The translations under genes and the position numbers were made by a program. A stretch of DNA of 32,952 nt. Source: Gammaproteobacteria bacterium (lineage in GTDB: Bacteria; Pseudomonadota; Gammaproteobacteria; CAIRSR01). The stretch is from NCBI GenBank assembly GCA_963575655.1, contig CAUYTY010000194.1:1-32952 (forward strand), read 5' to 3'. This document shows positions 8,502 through 15,795 of this stretch, one piece after another. The notes under the pieces were generated by a model. The model was not told where the DNA came from and made no database searches. It saw nothing but the letters and a program-made list of their open reading frames with translations. Each line of letters begins with the position of its first letter. Position 1 is the first letter of the stretch.

Positions 8502-10079
8502 ATGCATTTCTTTAACACCGAAGGCCCGAACCGGGCCAATGATCATTACTGTCTCCCCCCTCTGCAACGCTGGGATCTGGAAGAAATCCTGGACCTAATC
8601 GACCAGAAAAAATATTTCCTGCTGCACGCCCCTCGGCAAACCGGCAAGACCACCTGTCTGCTGGCGTTGATGGAGCATTTGAATCGAGAGGGACGCTACC
8701 GGGCGTTGTATGCCAACATCGAAACTGCCCAGGCAGCACGGGAGAATGTGACTCTGGCCATGACCGGCATCGTTCAAGCCCTGGCCAACAGCGCCCGTCT
8801 GTGGCTGAAAGACCCCCACGCCGAGGCGATCGCGCGCAGTGTGCGGGCTGACCATGCCGCAACGGTCGCCTTGGAACAGTTCTTGGCCCATTGGTGCGAA
8901 CAGTCACCCTTGCCGGTGGTCCTGCTGCTCGACGAGGTCGACGCCCTGATTGGTGACACCTTGATTTCGTTGCTGCGCCAACTGCGCGCCGGTTACCCCC
9001 AGCGGCCCCGAAGCTTTCCCCAGACGGTGATCCTGTGCGGGGTACGGGATCTGTGCGACTACCGCATCCACGCCAGTTCCGAGTCTTCCCCAATTACCGG
9101 CGGCAGCGCCTTCAACATCAAGGCCAAATCGTTACGATTGGGTGATTTCACGGAGGCCGAAGTTAGCTTGCTACTTCAAGCGCATACCCAAGAGACTGGC
9201 CAGGTCTTTACCCCGGAGGCGCTGGCGCAGGTTTGGACCCTAACGCTTGGCCAGCCTTGGCTGGTCAATGCCCTGGCCTACGAGACCTGTTTCGAGATGC
9301 GTGAGGGGCGCGATCGCAGTCGAGCCATTACCCGCGACGTGATCGACCAGGCGAAGGAAAATCTGATTCTGCGGCGGGTGACGCATTTGGATCAGTTGGC
9401 CGACAAACTGCGCGAGCCGAGGGTACGCCGGGTCATTGAGCCGATGCTGGCCGGTACCGCCCTTGGCGAGGTACCCGAGGAGGAACGGAGTTATCTGGTC
9501 GACCTGGGTCTACTGCGCCGGGATGACGGTAGCGGCGGATTGGTGATCGCCAACCCCATTTATCGGGAAGTGCTGCCGCGCGCCTTGGCCGGCGGACCCC
9601 AGGATTCGCTGCCCCGTATCACCCCAACTTGGCTAAATGCGGATGGCAGCCTGAACTCGTTGCAGTTGCTTGAAGCCTTTCTGCGTTTCTGGCGTCAACA
9701 CGGCCAGCCATTGCTCGGTAGTGCGCCCTATCACGAGATCGCCCCCCATCTGGTGCTGATGGCCTTTTTGCATCGAGTCGTCAATGGTCACGGTACCCTG
9801 GAGCGCGAATACGCCATCGGGGCCGGTCGGATGGATCTATGCCTACGCTACGGAACGGTAACGCTCGCCATCGAATTGAAGGTCTGGCGCAATGGCGAGC
9901 CGGATCCCTTGAATGAGGGACTGACCCAATTGGATGGCTATCTGGCCGGACTGGGCCTACCCGGCGGCTGGCTGATGATCTTCGATCGCCGCGCCGGACA
10001 GCCGCCGATCCGTGACCGCACCACCTGCACCGAGGTCACCAGTCCCAAGGGTCGGCAAGTTATCGTGGTGCGTGCCTGA
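8502..10079 (+). CDS. AAA-like ATPase with C-terminal PD-(D/E)XK nuclease domain
   Basis: 525 aa, cytosolic. Walker A APRQTGKT at 43-50 and Walker B VVLLLDEVDAL at 139-149 define an ORC/STAND-like AAA module. A middle helical, winged-helix-like part (YLVDLGLLRRD, NPIYREVLPRAL) follows. The C-terminal end has the nuclease pattern: E437, D445 in GRMDL, E458 and K460 in IELKVW, then QLDGYL. Such ATPase-nuclease proteins are often multicopy in environmental genomes and of unproven function, possibly mobile or defensive. It opens opposite to the exb-msb operon it interrupts. ATG is preceded by GAGGAA 9 bases upstream. The 700 bp before it is non-coding and hairpin-rich. The domains are sure, the activity untested. 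Confidence 0.82.
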   Translation: MHFFNTEGPNRANDHYCLPPLQRWDLEEILDLIDQKKYFLLHAPRQTGKTTCLLALMEHLNREGRYRALYANIETAQAARENVTLAMTGIVQALANSARLWLKDPHAEAIARSVRADHAATVALEQFLAHWCEQSPLPVVLLLDEVDALIGDTLISLLRQLRAGYPQRPRSFPQTVILCGVRDLCDYRIHASSESSPITGGSAFNIKAKSLRLGDFTEAEVSLLLQAHTQETGQVFTPEALAQVWTLTLGQPWLVNALAYETCFEMREGRDRSRAITRDVIDQAKENLILRRVTHLDQLADKLREPRVRRVIEPMLAGTALGEVPEEERSYLVDLGLLRRDDGSGGLVIANPIYREVLPRALAGGPQDSLPRITPTWLNADGSLNSLQLLEAFLRFWRQHGQPLLGSAPYHEIAPHLVLMAFLHRVVNGHGTLEREYAIGAGRMDLCLRYGTVTLAIELKVWRNGEPDPLNEGLTQLDGYLAGLGLPGGWLMIFDRRAGQPPIRDRTTCTEVTSPKGRQVIVVRA

Positions 10080-10112
10080 AGGAGAAGGTCCAGGTTCACC
10101 CCGTCAGTTCTC

Positions 10113-10563
10113 GAGGTGAAAATATTATTTTGGATCATGATCATGGCTGGCGTAGTGAGGGAGAGGGAGAGGATGGTGGCTGGCGCGTGGCGAAGGTGAG
10201 GTGGGTAAGTCCTACCTGGCGTGCGGCGTCCATCACGGTCACGACCGACTGGTGAGGCGCATGACCATCCGCATTAACCACGACCAATAAGTCTTGTTCG
10301 TTGGTGGCGTTCGGAGAGGAGAGGGGACGGGAGCGAGATTTTTCAATGGTCTCGACCGCCTCCTGCAATGCCGCACGTATCGTCGCGGGGTCCTGATCAG
10401 CCAACGCCCGTTCGCCTTGATGCTCGGTCAGATAGTAACGACCCTGGGCATCTATCGTCACTTCAATCATGCGCTCTTCGTGGGGGGGCTGGCCGGACTC
10501 CGCTGTGGGTAGGTCGAGCGAGATCTCGGTCGCCCGGTTAAAACTGGTGGTGACCATGAAAAA
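10113..10563. repeat. Long direct repeat, copy 2 (within intact exbD)
   Basis: 451 bp partner of 7363-7807. Its right limit is inside exbD at CCATGAAAAA/GAGCAGC, its left limit just past the exbD stop at GAGGTGAAAATATT. Together the copies bound the unit 7808-10112. Confidence 0.92.
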
Positions 10564-10647
10564 GAGCAGCAAATTGAATACCACGTCAATGAGGGACGTA
10601 AGATTGATGAAGCGCGGACACTCTTTGCGGCGGGGACGCAGGTTCAC
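10141..10647 (-). CDS. exbD: Biopolymer transport protein ExbD/TolR family
   Basis: 168 aa. A short cytoplasmic N-terminus (MNLRPRRKECPRFINLTS) is followed by one membrane helix LIDVVFNLLLFFMV carrying the proton-path aspartate. A periplasmic domain follows, ending in VVVNADGHAPHQSVVTVMDA and a Ser/Pro-rich tail. With ExbB it forms a proton-driven inner-membrane motor. GTG start at 10647 overlaps the exbB stop (GTGA), so translation is coupled. Next to msbA such pairs are common in gammaproteobacteria and may energise envelope transport rather than TonB. The last 325 or so bases are duplicated at 7363-7807. Confidence 0.9.
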   Translation of the reverse strand: MNLRPRRKECPRFINLTSLIDVVFNLLLFFMVTTSFNRATEISLDLPTAESGQPPHEERMIEVTIDAQGRYYLTEHQGERALADQDPATIRAALQEAVETIEKSRSRPLSSPNATNEQDLLVVVNADGHAPHQSVVTVMDAARQVGLTHLTFATRQPPSSPSPSLRQP

Positions 10648-11273
10648 AAATCCGCCCCCACTCTTTGTACTCGTTCGCTGTGAAGAGTCTCGACCAGGCG
10701 CAGGGCCTCTTGCTCCATGGTAATCACCAAAGCGTCCACCTTGGACTGAAAATAGCGATGGCAGAGCAACGCCGGGATGGCCACTGACAGCCCCGCTGCC
10801 GTAGTAATAAGGGCTACCGCGATACCACTCGACATGAGCGCTGGGTTGCCCACCCCGTGGGCGGAAATGACATTGAAGGTTTGGATCATGCCGAAGGTGG
10901 TGCCGAGTAACCCGAGCAACGGGGAGACCTCGGAGATGGTCCCCAAGGTATTGAGGAACCGCTCTAACTCCGCCACTACATGGCGTCCGGTTTCCTCGAT
11001 GCTCTCCTTCATCACCTCGCGACTGTCCTGATGATGGATCAGTCCCGCCGCCAGAATCCGTCCCAGGGGGGAGTTGCTACGCAGGGTATCAATATGAGTG
11101 GTATCAATCTGTTGGGTGTGGATCCATCCCAACACCTGGGGCACCAGATGGGGTGGGGCGACACGATGACGTCGCAATATCCAGGCGCGCTCTAGGACAA
11201 TGGCCATAGCTATCACCGAACAACCCAGGATGGGCCACATCAACCAACCGCCAGCACGGATAATCTCAAACAC
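10644..11273 (-). CDS. exbB: MotA/TolQ/ExbB proton channel family protein
   Basis: 209 aa, typical of the short ExbB2-type proteins. Membrane helix 1 (MWPILGCSVIAMAIVLERAW) is followed by a cytoplasmic stretch. Helix 2 contains ISEVSPLLGLLGTTFGMIQT and helix 3 GIAVALITTAAGLSVAIPAL, the conserved MotA/TolQ/ExbB core. It forms a pentameric channel around an ExbD dimer in the inner membrane. It is the first gene of the exbB-exbD-(insert)-msbA-dciA series; upstream lies a decayed IS, so the promoter should be within 11274-11497. Confidence 0.92.
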   Translation of the reverse strand: MFEIIRAGGWLMWPILGCSVIAMAIVLERAWILRRHRVAPPHLVPQVLGWIHTQQIDTTHIDTLRSNSPLGRILAAGLIHHQDSREVMKESIEETGRHVVAELERFLNTLGTISEVSPLLGLLGTTFGMIQTFNVISAHGVGNPALMSSGIAVALITTAAGLSVAIPALLCHRYFQSKVDALVITMEQEALRLVETLHSERVQRVGADL

Positions 11274-11497
11274 GGAAGCAATGTCCTCGCAACGGGGGCA
11301 CCGGCCAAGGTGCCGGAGGGATTAGGCTACTTTCGAACGCTTCACGCCCACCAATCTGAATGATCTACGCAAGTTACTCACAAAATCAACAACTCAGCGA
11401 GAGGCTCCCTTACCACTTGCCTGGTTCGGTGGCGTGGATAGCGGTTTGGGGACAGTTATTGTGGGTCATGGAGGTTAATGGAAGCAATTGGATGTTG
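11274..11497. other. Intergenic region upstream of exbB
   Basis: 224 bp between exbB and the left end of the decayed IS. It contains a small hairpin (GGCACCGGCCAAGGTGCC) about 20 bp before exbB. No convincing gene was found. A clear -35/-10 pair for exbB was not recognised. Confidence 0.4.
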
Positions 11498-11614
11498 TAG
11501 GACTTACGCATTGACGAATGCCGTAGAATATGCTCATCAAAAATCTGTCCAGATGGAGAGCGCCACGCCATGGTACGTAAAATAAGCCGTCCTTCGACAG
11601 CCCGCTGCACATTA

Positions 11615-11711
11615 GACCTTATCGGAAACCTCCTCATCACCCACCACAGTCAATATAAATCATGAGGTTGCGTTGTCCGGCAGAGCTAGGTAGGGGGTTT
11701 CCGATAAGGTC
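11615..11711. mobile_element. TA-flanked miniature inverted-repeat element 1
   Basis: 97 bp with ends GACCTTATCGGAAACC and GGTTTCCGATAAGGTC, perfectly inverted over 16 bp and flanked on both sides by TA (11613-11614, 11712-11713). No coding capacity. The TA duplication points to Tc1/mariner-IS630-type mobilisation. It sits in the 5' part of the decayed IS. Confidence 0.7.
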
Positions 11712-11719
11712 TATTGTCG

Positions 11720-12364
11720 ATGTACGTGGGATTTTTGTTGAGCGAACCAAACTTACCCAGTTACAGCCGCATGTCAGAGGTGATGGGAATTTCGTATGAC
11801 AACGCGAACAGTTTTTGCATAGGGAAACGTATTCACCTCAAGATCTGTTTAACGAAGTCAAAACTGGATTGAATTTGAAAGGTAGCGTTCTAGAGCATTT
11901 CCCGATTAGTTTGGCGTATACCCAGAGTAACAGTCCCCTGGGAGTGCAGGCATTCTGCCCGCTTGCGGTTCCGGATGCGCCAACCTAATTGGGGAATGCT
12001 CTAAACGTAGACGATAGCGTACTGGACAAACCCTACGGTGAGAAGATGGCCTTCGTCGAACATTTCTGGTCGGGCAAACACCATCAAGTGGCCAAGGGAA
12101 TTGGTACAGTATCATCGAGCGATCAAGCAGGTTTGTCACATCGAGCATTTCCAAGTGCGCACCCCGGCAGCTATACAGAATCATGTGTTCGCCGCTACTT
12201 GCGGCTACGTCCAATTGCAGCGGATGCGCTTCATGGATGTGCTCAAAAATTGTTACTAGGTACAGCGGAATCTATTCAACGGCGTAGTCGCCGAATTTAT
12301 CCGTTCCTTTATGCCAGGTAAGGAGCACCTCAGCCCACAGATCTGTTCCACTGTCAATGCGTAA
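11720..12364 (+). pseudogene. Broken transposase of the decayed IS
   Basis: Pieces read in order: MYVGFLLSEPNLPSYSRMSE, then a frame change at a T run near 11812-11816, then SPQDLFNEVKTGLNLKGSVL. A 109 bp insertion with TA duplication follows, then NVDDSVLDKPYGEKMAFVEH followed by FWSGKHHQVAKGI. An internal deletion near 12100 joins this to YHRAIKQVCHIEHFQVRTPA and CGYVQLQRMRF. An in-frame TAG lies at 12257. The tail is VQRNLFNGVVAEFIRSFMPG to TAA. DDxxLDKPY and WSGKHH are hallmarks of an IS4/IS701-like DDE transposase. At least four independent lesions make it non-functional. Confidence 0.8.
11893..12001. mobile_element. TA-flanked miniature inverted-repeat element 2, inside the transposase gene
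   Basis: 109 bp, bounded by TA at 11891-11892 and 12002-12003. Left arm GAGCATTTCCCGATTAG pairs imperfectly with right arm CTAATTGGGGAATGCTC, and the similarity continues inward (GTTTGGCG with CGCCAAC). Removing the element plus one TA restores the transposase reading GSVL-NVDDS, which proves insertion into the gene. The outer ends TAGAGCATT match the right end of the IS630 relic at 27776. Confidence 0.8.
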
Positions 12365-12438
12365 ATCCTAAGTTGCAAAACCAAGACGGTCTCCGGTCAG
12401 ACGCTAGACGAATCCCGAAAGTAGCCACATACATAACT

Positions 12439-12530
12439 AACCCAGGTTGTCCCCTAGCGCGACCCCCTCCAATCCCACTCCGGCGGAGTTGTTTTTTCAT
12501 TTCTCACCACATAGGTAGCAACTTGGGCTA
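12439..12530. repeat. AACCC-type short element, variant A
   Basis: Left end AACCCAGGTTGTCCCCTA continues TAGCGCG. The right end is ATAGGTAGCAACTTGGGCT followed by A. Inside is ACTCCGGCGGAGT followed by TGTTTTTTC, which can act as a terminator. The same plan (TAGCGCG, hairpin, T6, TTTNTC..CC, GGTNGCAACTTGGG) recurs at 23522-23621. The flanks carry an approximate duplication (ACATAACT on the left, ACATACT on the right). Confidence 0.6.
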
Positions 12531-12750
12531 CATACTGCGTGCGACCTCAATAAACTATTGGTCTATATGAAGTTGCTGGAAAGAACAGACTCGCCGTGCC
12601 CAACCCTTCCTATCAGTTCTTCCATGTTCATCATGGACGATTTTTGACATGAACGAAAAATCATTAAATAATTCGCCGCTGATACATTATAAAGTTACGA
12701 AAACTACCTAAATTTCCCTGCCTGGACCCACAGGTACCCCGGAGGGGTCA
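12531..12750 (+). other. Upstream region of sucC
   Basis: 220 bp without a gene, the last part AT-rich. It contains the promoter at 12644-12672 and the strong ribosome binding site CCGGAGGGG shortly before the sucC ATG. Nothing else was recognised. Confidence 0.5.
12644..12672 (+). promoter_or_regulatory. Sigma-70-type promoter for sucCD
   Basis: TTGACA (12644-12649), exactly 17 bases, then AATAAT (12667-12672; five of six matches to TATAAT). It is oriented towards sucC, leaving about a 70 base leader. Confidence 0.72.
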
Positions 12751-13914
12751 ATGAATTTACACGAATATCAATCGAAGAAGTTGTTTAGAGAATATGGTCT
12801 GCCGGTTCCCGCTGGAGCCCCTGCGCGTACGCCTGAGGAAGCACGTGCGGCGGCGATCCAGATCGGTGGCGAGGCTTGGATGATAAAGGCCCAAGTTCAC
12901 GCTGGGGGACGCGGCAAGGCGGGTGGAGTAAAGCGCGCCACAAGCCTCGACGCCGTGGAGGCGGCCGCAAAGGAACTATTGGGGAAGCGTCTGGTGACCC
13001 ACCAGACTGGCCCGGCAGGACTGCCCATTGAAACAGTGCTGATCGAGGGAACTCATACCGTTGCACGCGAGTTGTATCTGAGCGTCCTGACCAATCGTGC
13101 CCGTGAGCGTCTGGTGTTCATGGTTTGTGCGGCGGGAGGCATGGATATCGAGGAGGTTGCTGCCCATCGCCCACAAGACCTGCTGACCCTAGAGATCAAT
13201 CCTGTTGTCGGACTCCAACCCTATCAGTGTCGGCGAGCAGCCTTCAAGCTTGGCTTGGCCGGCGCTCAAGTCGGTCAGCTAGTTAGTCTCATGGATGGGC
13301 TCTATCGCCTGTTCGTGGAGCGTGACTTGAGTCTGGCTGAGGTCAATCCGTTGGCAGTCACCGCCTCCGGCGATCTGTTGGCCCTCGATGGCAAGGTGAA
13401 TCTGGATGAGAACGCCCTCTATCGCCAAAAAGCGCTCGAAGCCTTGCGTGATACCGGTCAGGAAGACCCCACCGAAGTCGCGGCCCGAGCCCATGACCTT
13501 AATTATGTGAGCATGGACGGAGACATCGCCTGCATGGTCAATGGCGCAGGTCTGGCCATGGCAACGATGGACTTGATCAAACTCCATGGTGGTGCCCCGG
13601 CAAACTTCCTGGATGTAGGTGGTACGGCTACGGCGGGACGGGTAGCGGAGGCGTTCAAACTTATCCTCTCCCAGGGGTCGGTACGCGCCATTTTGGTCAA
13701 CATCTTCGGTGGCATCGTGCGTTGTGACCTCATTGCTGAAGGCATCATCCAGGCAGTGAAGGAGATCGGTGTGCAGGTACCGGTGGTAGTGCGCCTTGAA
13801 GGGACCAACGTCGACCGTGGCCGTGCACTGCTCGACGCAAGCGGACTTTCCCTCATCACCACCAACGACCTCACCGAAGCTGCGGAAAAGGTCATTGCCG
13901 CCAGTAAGCAGTAG
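12751..13914 (+). CDS. sucC: Succinate-CoA ligase (ADP-forming) subunit beta
   Basis: 387 aa (E. coli 388). It forms the alpha2beta2 TCA-cycle enzyme that interconverts succinyl-CoA and succinate with ADP/ATP phosphorylation. The N-terminus [20 protein letters not shown] is the family hallmark. The ATP-grasp part carries [16 protein letters not shown] and ends in [10 protein letters not shown] and [15 protein letters not shown]. The C-terminal ligase domain has [24 protein letters not shown] and [15 protein letters not shown]. Start is fixed by GGAGGGG closely before ATG. It is 11 bp upstream of sucD. It is not linked to sucAB or sdh genes here. Confidence 0.96.
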   Translation: MNLHEYQSKKLFREYGLPVPAGAPARTPEEARAAAIQIGGEAWMIKAQVHAGGRGKAGGVKRATSLDAVEAAAKELLGKRLVTHQTGPAGLPIETVLIEGTHTVARELYLSVLTNRARERLVFMVCAAGGMDIEEVAAHRPQDLLTLEINPVVGLQPYQCRRAAFKLGLAGAQVGQLVSLMDGLYRLFVERDLSLAEVNPLAVTASGDLLALDGKVNLDENALYRQKALEALRDTGQEDPTEVAARAHDLNYVSMDGDIACMVNGAGLAMATMDLIKLHGGAPANFLDVGGTATAGRVAEAFKLILSQGSVRAILVNIFGGIVRCDLIAEGIIQAVKEIGVQVPVVVRLEGTNVDRGRALLDASGLSLITTNDLTEAAEKVIAASKQ

Positions 13915-13925
13915 GGAGTGAGACT

Positions 13926-14798
13926 ATGAGCATTTTGATCGATAAAACCACAAAAGTAATTTGCCAAGGTTTTACTGGCAAGCAGGGTACCTTTCACTCT
14001 GAACAGGCGATTGCCTACGGCACAAATCTGGTGGGAGGAGTAACCCCAGGCAAGGGGGGACAGTCACACCTCGGACGGCCGGTCTTCGACACCTGCCACG
14101 ATGCCGTGGCTGCGACAGGGGCCGATGCCACGATGATCTATGTCCCTGCACCTTACGCGGCAGACTCCATCCTGGAGGCAGCGGATGCAGGGATTCGCGT
14201 GGTGGTGTGCATTACTGAAGGTATCCCGGTCCGCGATATGCTGCGTGTCAAAGCAGCTTTGGCAGGGAGTGGGGTACGTCTGGTTGGGCCTAATTGTCCG
14301 GGGATCATCACCCCTGGCGGGTGCAAGATCGGCATCATGCCGGGGTTCATCCATCAACCCGGCAGTATTGGGATTGTCTCTCGTTCCGGCACGCTCACCT
14401 ACGAGGCCGTGCGTCAGACCACCCAGGTGGGACTGGGGCAGAGTACCTGCGTCGGGATGGGGGGAGATCCTATCCACGGTGTAGGTTTCATCGATTGCCT
14501 GGAGCTGTTTGAGGCCGACCCACAGACCCGTGGGGTACTGATGGTGGGAGAGATTGGCGGTACCGACGAAGAGGCAGCGGCAGAGTTCATCGCCAGATCA
14601 ATGACCAAGCCGGTAGCGGCGTACATTGCCGGGGTTACAGCGCCTCCCGGGAAGCGTATGGGTCATGCTGGGGCCATCGTTAGCGGTGGGGCAGGTACGG
14701 CGGCGGGCAAGATCGCGGCACTCGAGCGTGCTGGTGTGACCGTAGCCCGTTCTCCCGCGCAGATGGGAGCCGCCATACTCAGTCGCCTTACGGCGTAA
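13926..14798 (+). CDS. sucD: Succinate-CoA ligase (ADP-forming) subunit alpha
   Basis: 290 aa (E. coli 289). It carries the CoA-binding Rossmann domain ([41 protein letters not shown]) and the phospho-acceptor histidine H247 in [35 protein letters not shown] is also typical. GGGAGTGAG just after the sucC stop serves as the ribosome binding site, so both subunits come from one transcript. No T-run terminator follows immediately; a strong hairpin lies at 14929-14953. Confidence 0.96.
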   Translation: MSILIDKTTKVICQGFTGKQGTFHSEQAIAYGTNLVGGVTPGKGGQSHLGRPVFDTCHDAVAATGADATMIYVPAPYAADSILEAADAGIRVVVCITEGIPVRDMLRVKAALAGSGVRLVGPNCPGIITPGGCKIGIMPGFIHQPGSIGIVSRSGTLTYEAVRQTTQVGLGQSTCVGMGGDPIHGVGFIDCLELFEADPQTRGVLMVGEIGGTDEEAAAEFIARSMTKPVAAYIAGVTAPPGKRMGHAGAIVSGGAGTAAGKIAALERAGVTVARSPAQMGAAILSRLTA

Positions 14799-15232
14799 AA
14801 ATTTGCCGATCATATCGGAAGTAGGTCAACTACCGTTCTCCGAAACTTACCCATCTATCACGATGATAAATGGTGTTCGGTTCCTGCTTCATCGAGGCTG
14901 CCCAGGGAATGGCTTGGTTTTCGCCAGTAAGACTCCCCTTAGCGGGGAGTCTTACGCGGATTGCGCCGCAGCCGACAACTCCCCCAGGTCTCACGACCTC
15001 TCCACAGGCTTAAGATTCCGTGGAACTCACGGTACGTTAATATTGTTGACTATCCAGTTTGGTTTAGTAAACGAGCCGAGGTGGATAAAAACATCCAGTG
15101 GTCCTATGTCGAGGGGTGTATTTGTGAATGTATGTCCACAAAAGAGCACATACCTGACACCTGTCGATTACCCCCCCAAAGGGCGAGGCTTGTGAAAGCA
15201 AGTCTTAACGAAGTTGACCAGCTCTGTCGCTT

Positions 15233-15320
15233 TGCGACGAGACCTTATCGTGGAATCGGCCCAAGCGGTGTAATAGGCACTTAGGCCCTTGCGGGCTGAC
15301 AGCCGGGAAAGACCGGCAAC
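15233..15320 (+). ncRNA. Putative omega-RNA-like scaffold relic of a TnpB-type element
   Basis: Contains GGCCCTTGCGGGCTGACAGC and the self-complementary GCCGGGAAAGACCGGC. It is followed by AACTTTATAAGATTTTTTGC and, 45 bp on, a terminal hairpin of IS605 type. A homologous segment is found at 8031-8100 on the minus strand. In TnpB elements the guide RNA scaffold overlaps the right end in this way. No tnpB is present, so this is low-confidence inference from layout. Confidence 0.3.
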
Positions 15321-15362
15321 TTTATAAGATTTTTTGCTATCCCAAGGGGCGGAGAAAACCGT

Positions 15363-15411
15363 CCCCTTTCCTCCCGTCCTGGAGGGCGAGGTTTCTCGGG
15401 GACATTGATGA
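15363..15411 (+). repeat. IS200/IS605-like terminal hairpin, copy 2
   Basis: CCCCTTTCCTCC, the imperfect palindrome CCGTCCTGGAGGGCGAGG and TTTCTCGGGGACATTGATGA. It aligns along its whole length with 1-50. Presumed right end of a decayed element extending left from here. Confidence 0.55.
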
Positions 15412-15501
15412 TATTTATACCCACATTGCCATCATGCATGTTGGCTCTCATGGGACTCTGATGGGTTGACCGAACATTTACCGATGTATTGGTCCATATT
15501 G

Positions 15502-15529
15502 TTGTTTTTACGAGAGAAATTAATATAAT
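15502..15529 (+). promoter_or_regulatory. Sigma-70-type promoter for ldtD-ycbK-hldD
   Basis: TTGTTT (15502-15507), 16 bases, then a perfect TATAAT (15524-15529) in a very AT-rich stretch. It would give a leader of about 75 bases to the GGGAGG ribosome binding site at about 15600. Confidence 0.55.
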
Positions 15530-15795
15530 TTAAATTGTAGTTATTTGTTCCCCTACAAGAGATTGTAATTCTCTATCGTACTAACACTGCACTTGGGCCA
15601 GGGAGGCAAAGCTTGTGTGCGTGGTCTTTTGCGATAAAATCGCGGCACTTGCGGGGTCCGAGTGGAGGACCGGTGGCCGCAGTGGGAATCCGGTTATTTC
15701 AGTCTGTACAACGCCATCCAGGCCCTTTTTCAGCCTTCAGCACACCAGCATTGGTGTTCTCGCTTTGGGCTGTGCGGAATTCATACCTAAAACCT

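Larger units (their letters stand above)
11498..12370 (+). mobile_element. Decayed insertion sequence (DDE transposase) with nested miniature elements
   Basis: Ends TAGGACTTACGCATTGAC (11498-11515) and GTCAATGCGTAAATCCTA (12353-12370) form an imperfect terminal inverted repeat (one mismatch). Flanks read GTTG on the left and AGTTG on the right, a possible duplication. Between them lie a broken transposase gene and two TA-bounded miniature elements (11615-11711 and 11893-12001). The GTAGGACTTACGCA-type end is known from several DDE transposon groups; the exact IS family is not certain. Confidence 0.75.
14799..15612. other. Non-coding region between sucD and ldtD
   Basis: About 810 bp. It holds a perfect hairpin at 14929-14953 (AAGACTCCCC, TTAGC, GGGGAGTCTT). 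A middle part with only short incoherent ORFs follows. Then come the structured segment at 15233-15320, an IS605-like end at 15363-15411 and a promoter at 15502-15529. The overall look is the worn 3' part of an IS200/IS605 or TnpB-type element. I could not find a TnpB zinc-finger or RuvC motif in any frame. Confidence 0.45.

Noticed and set aside
11410-11640. 76-codon minus-strand ORF upstream of exbB
   Set aside because: It spans the left end of the decayed IS and part of a miniature element, so it is a composite of unrelated sequences.
11906-12321. Overlapping ORFs of about 100 codons on both strands
   Set aside because: They join a miniature element to transposase fragments in accidental frames; only the transposase pieces are homologous to anything recognised.
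13503-14626. Minus-strand ORFs opposite sucC and sucD
   Set aside because: Complete, well-conserved enzymes occupy the plus strand; the antisense products have no family features.
14961-15284. 107-codon ORF as the C-terminal part of TnpB
   Set aside because: No CxxC zinc finger, RuvC aspartate motif or other TnpB signature was found in any frame.
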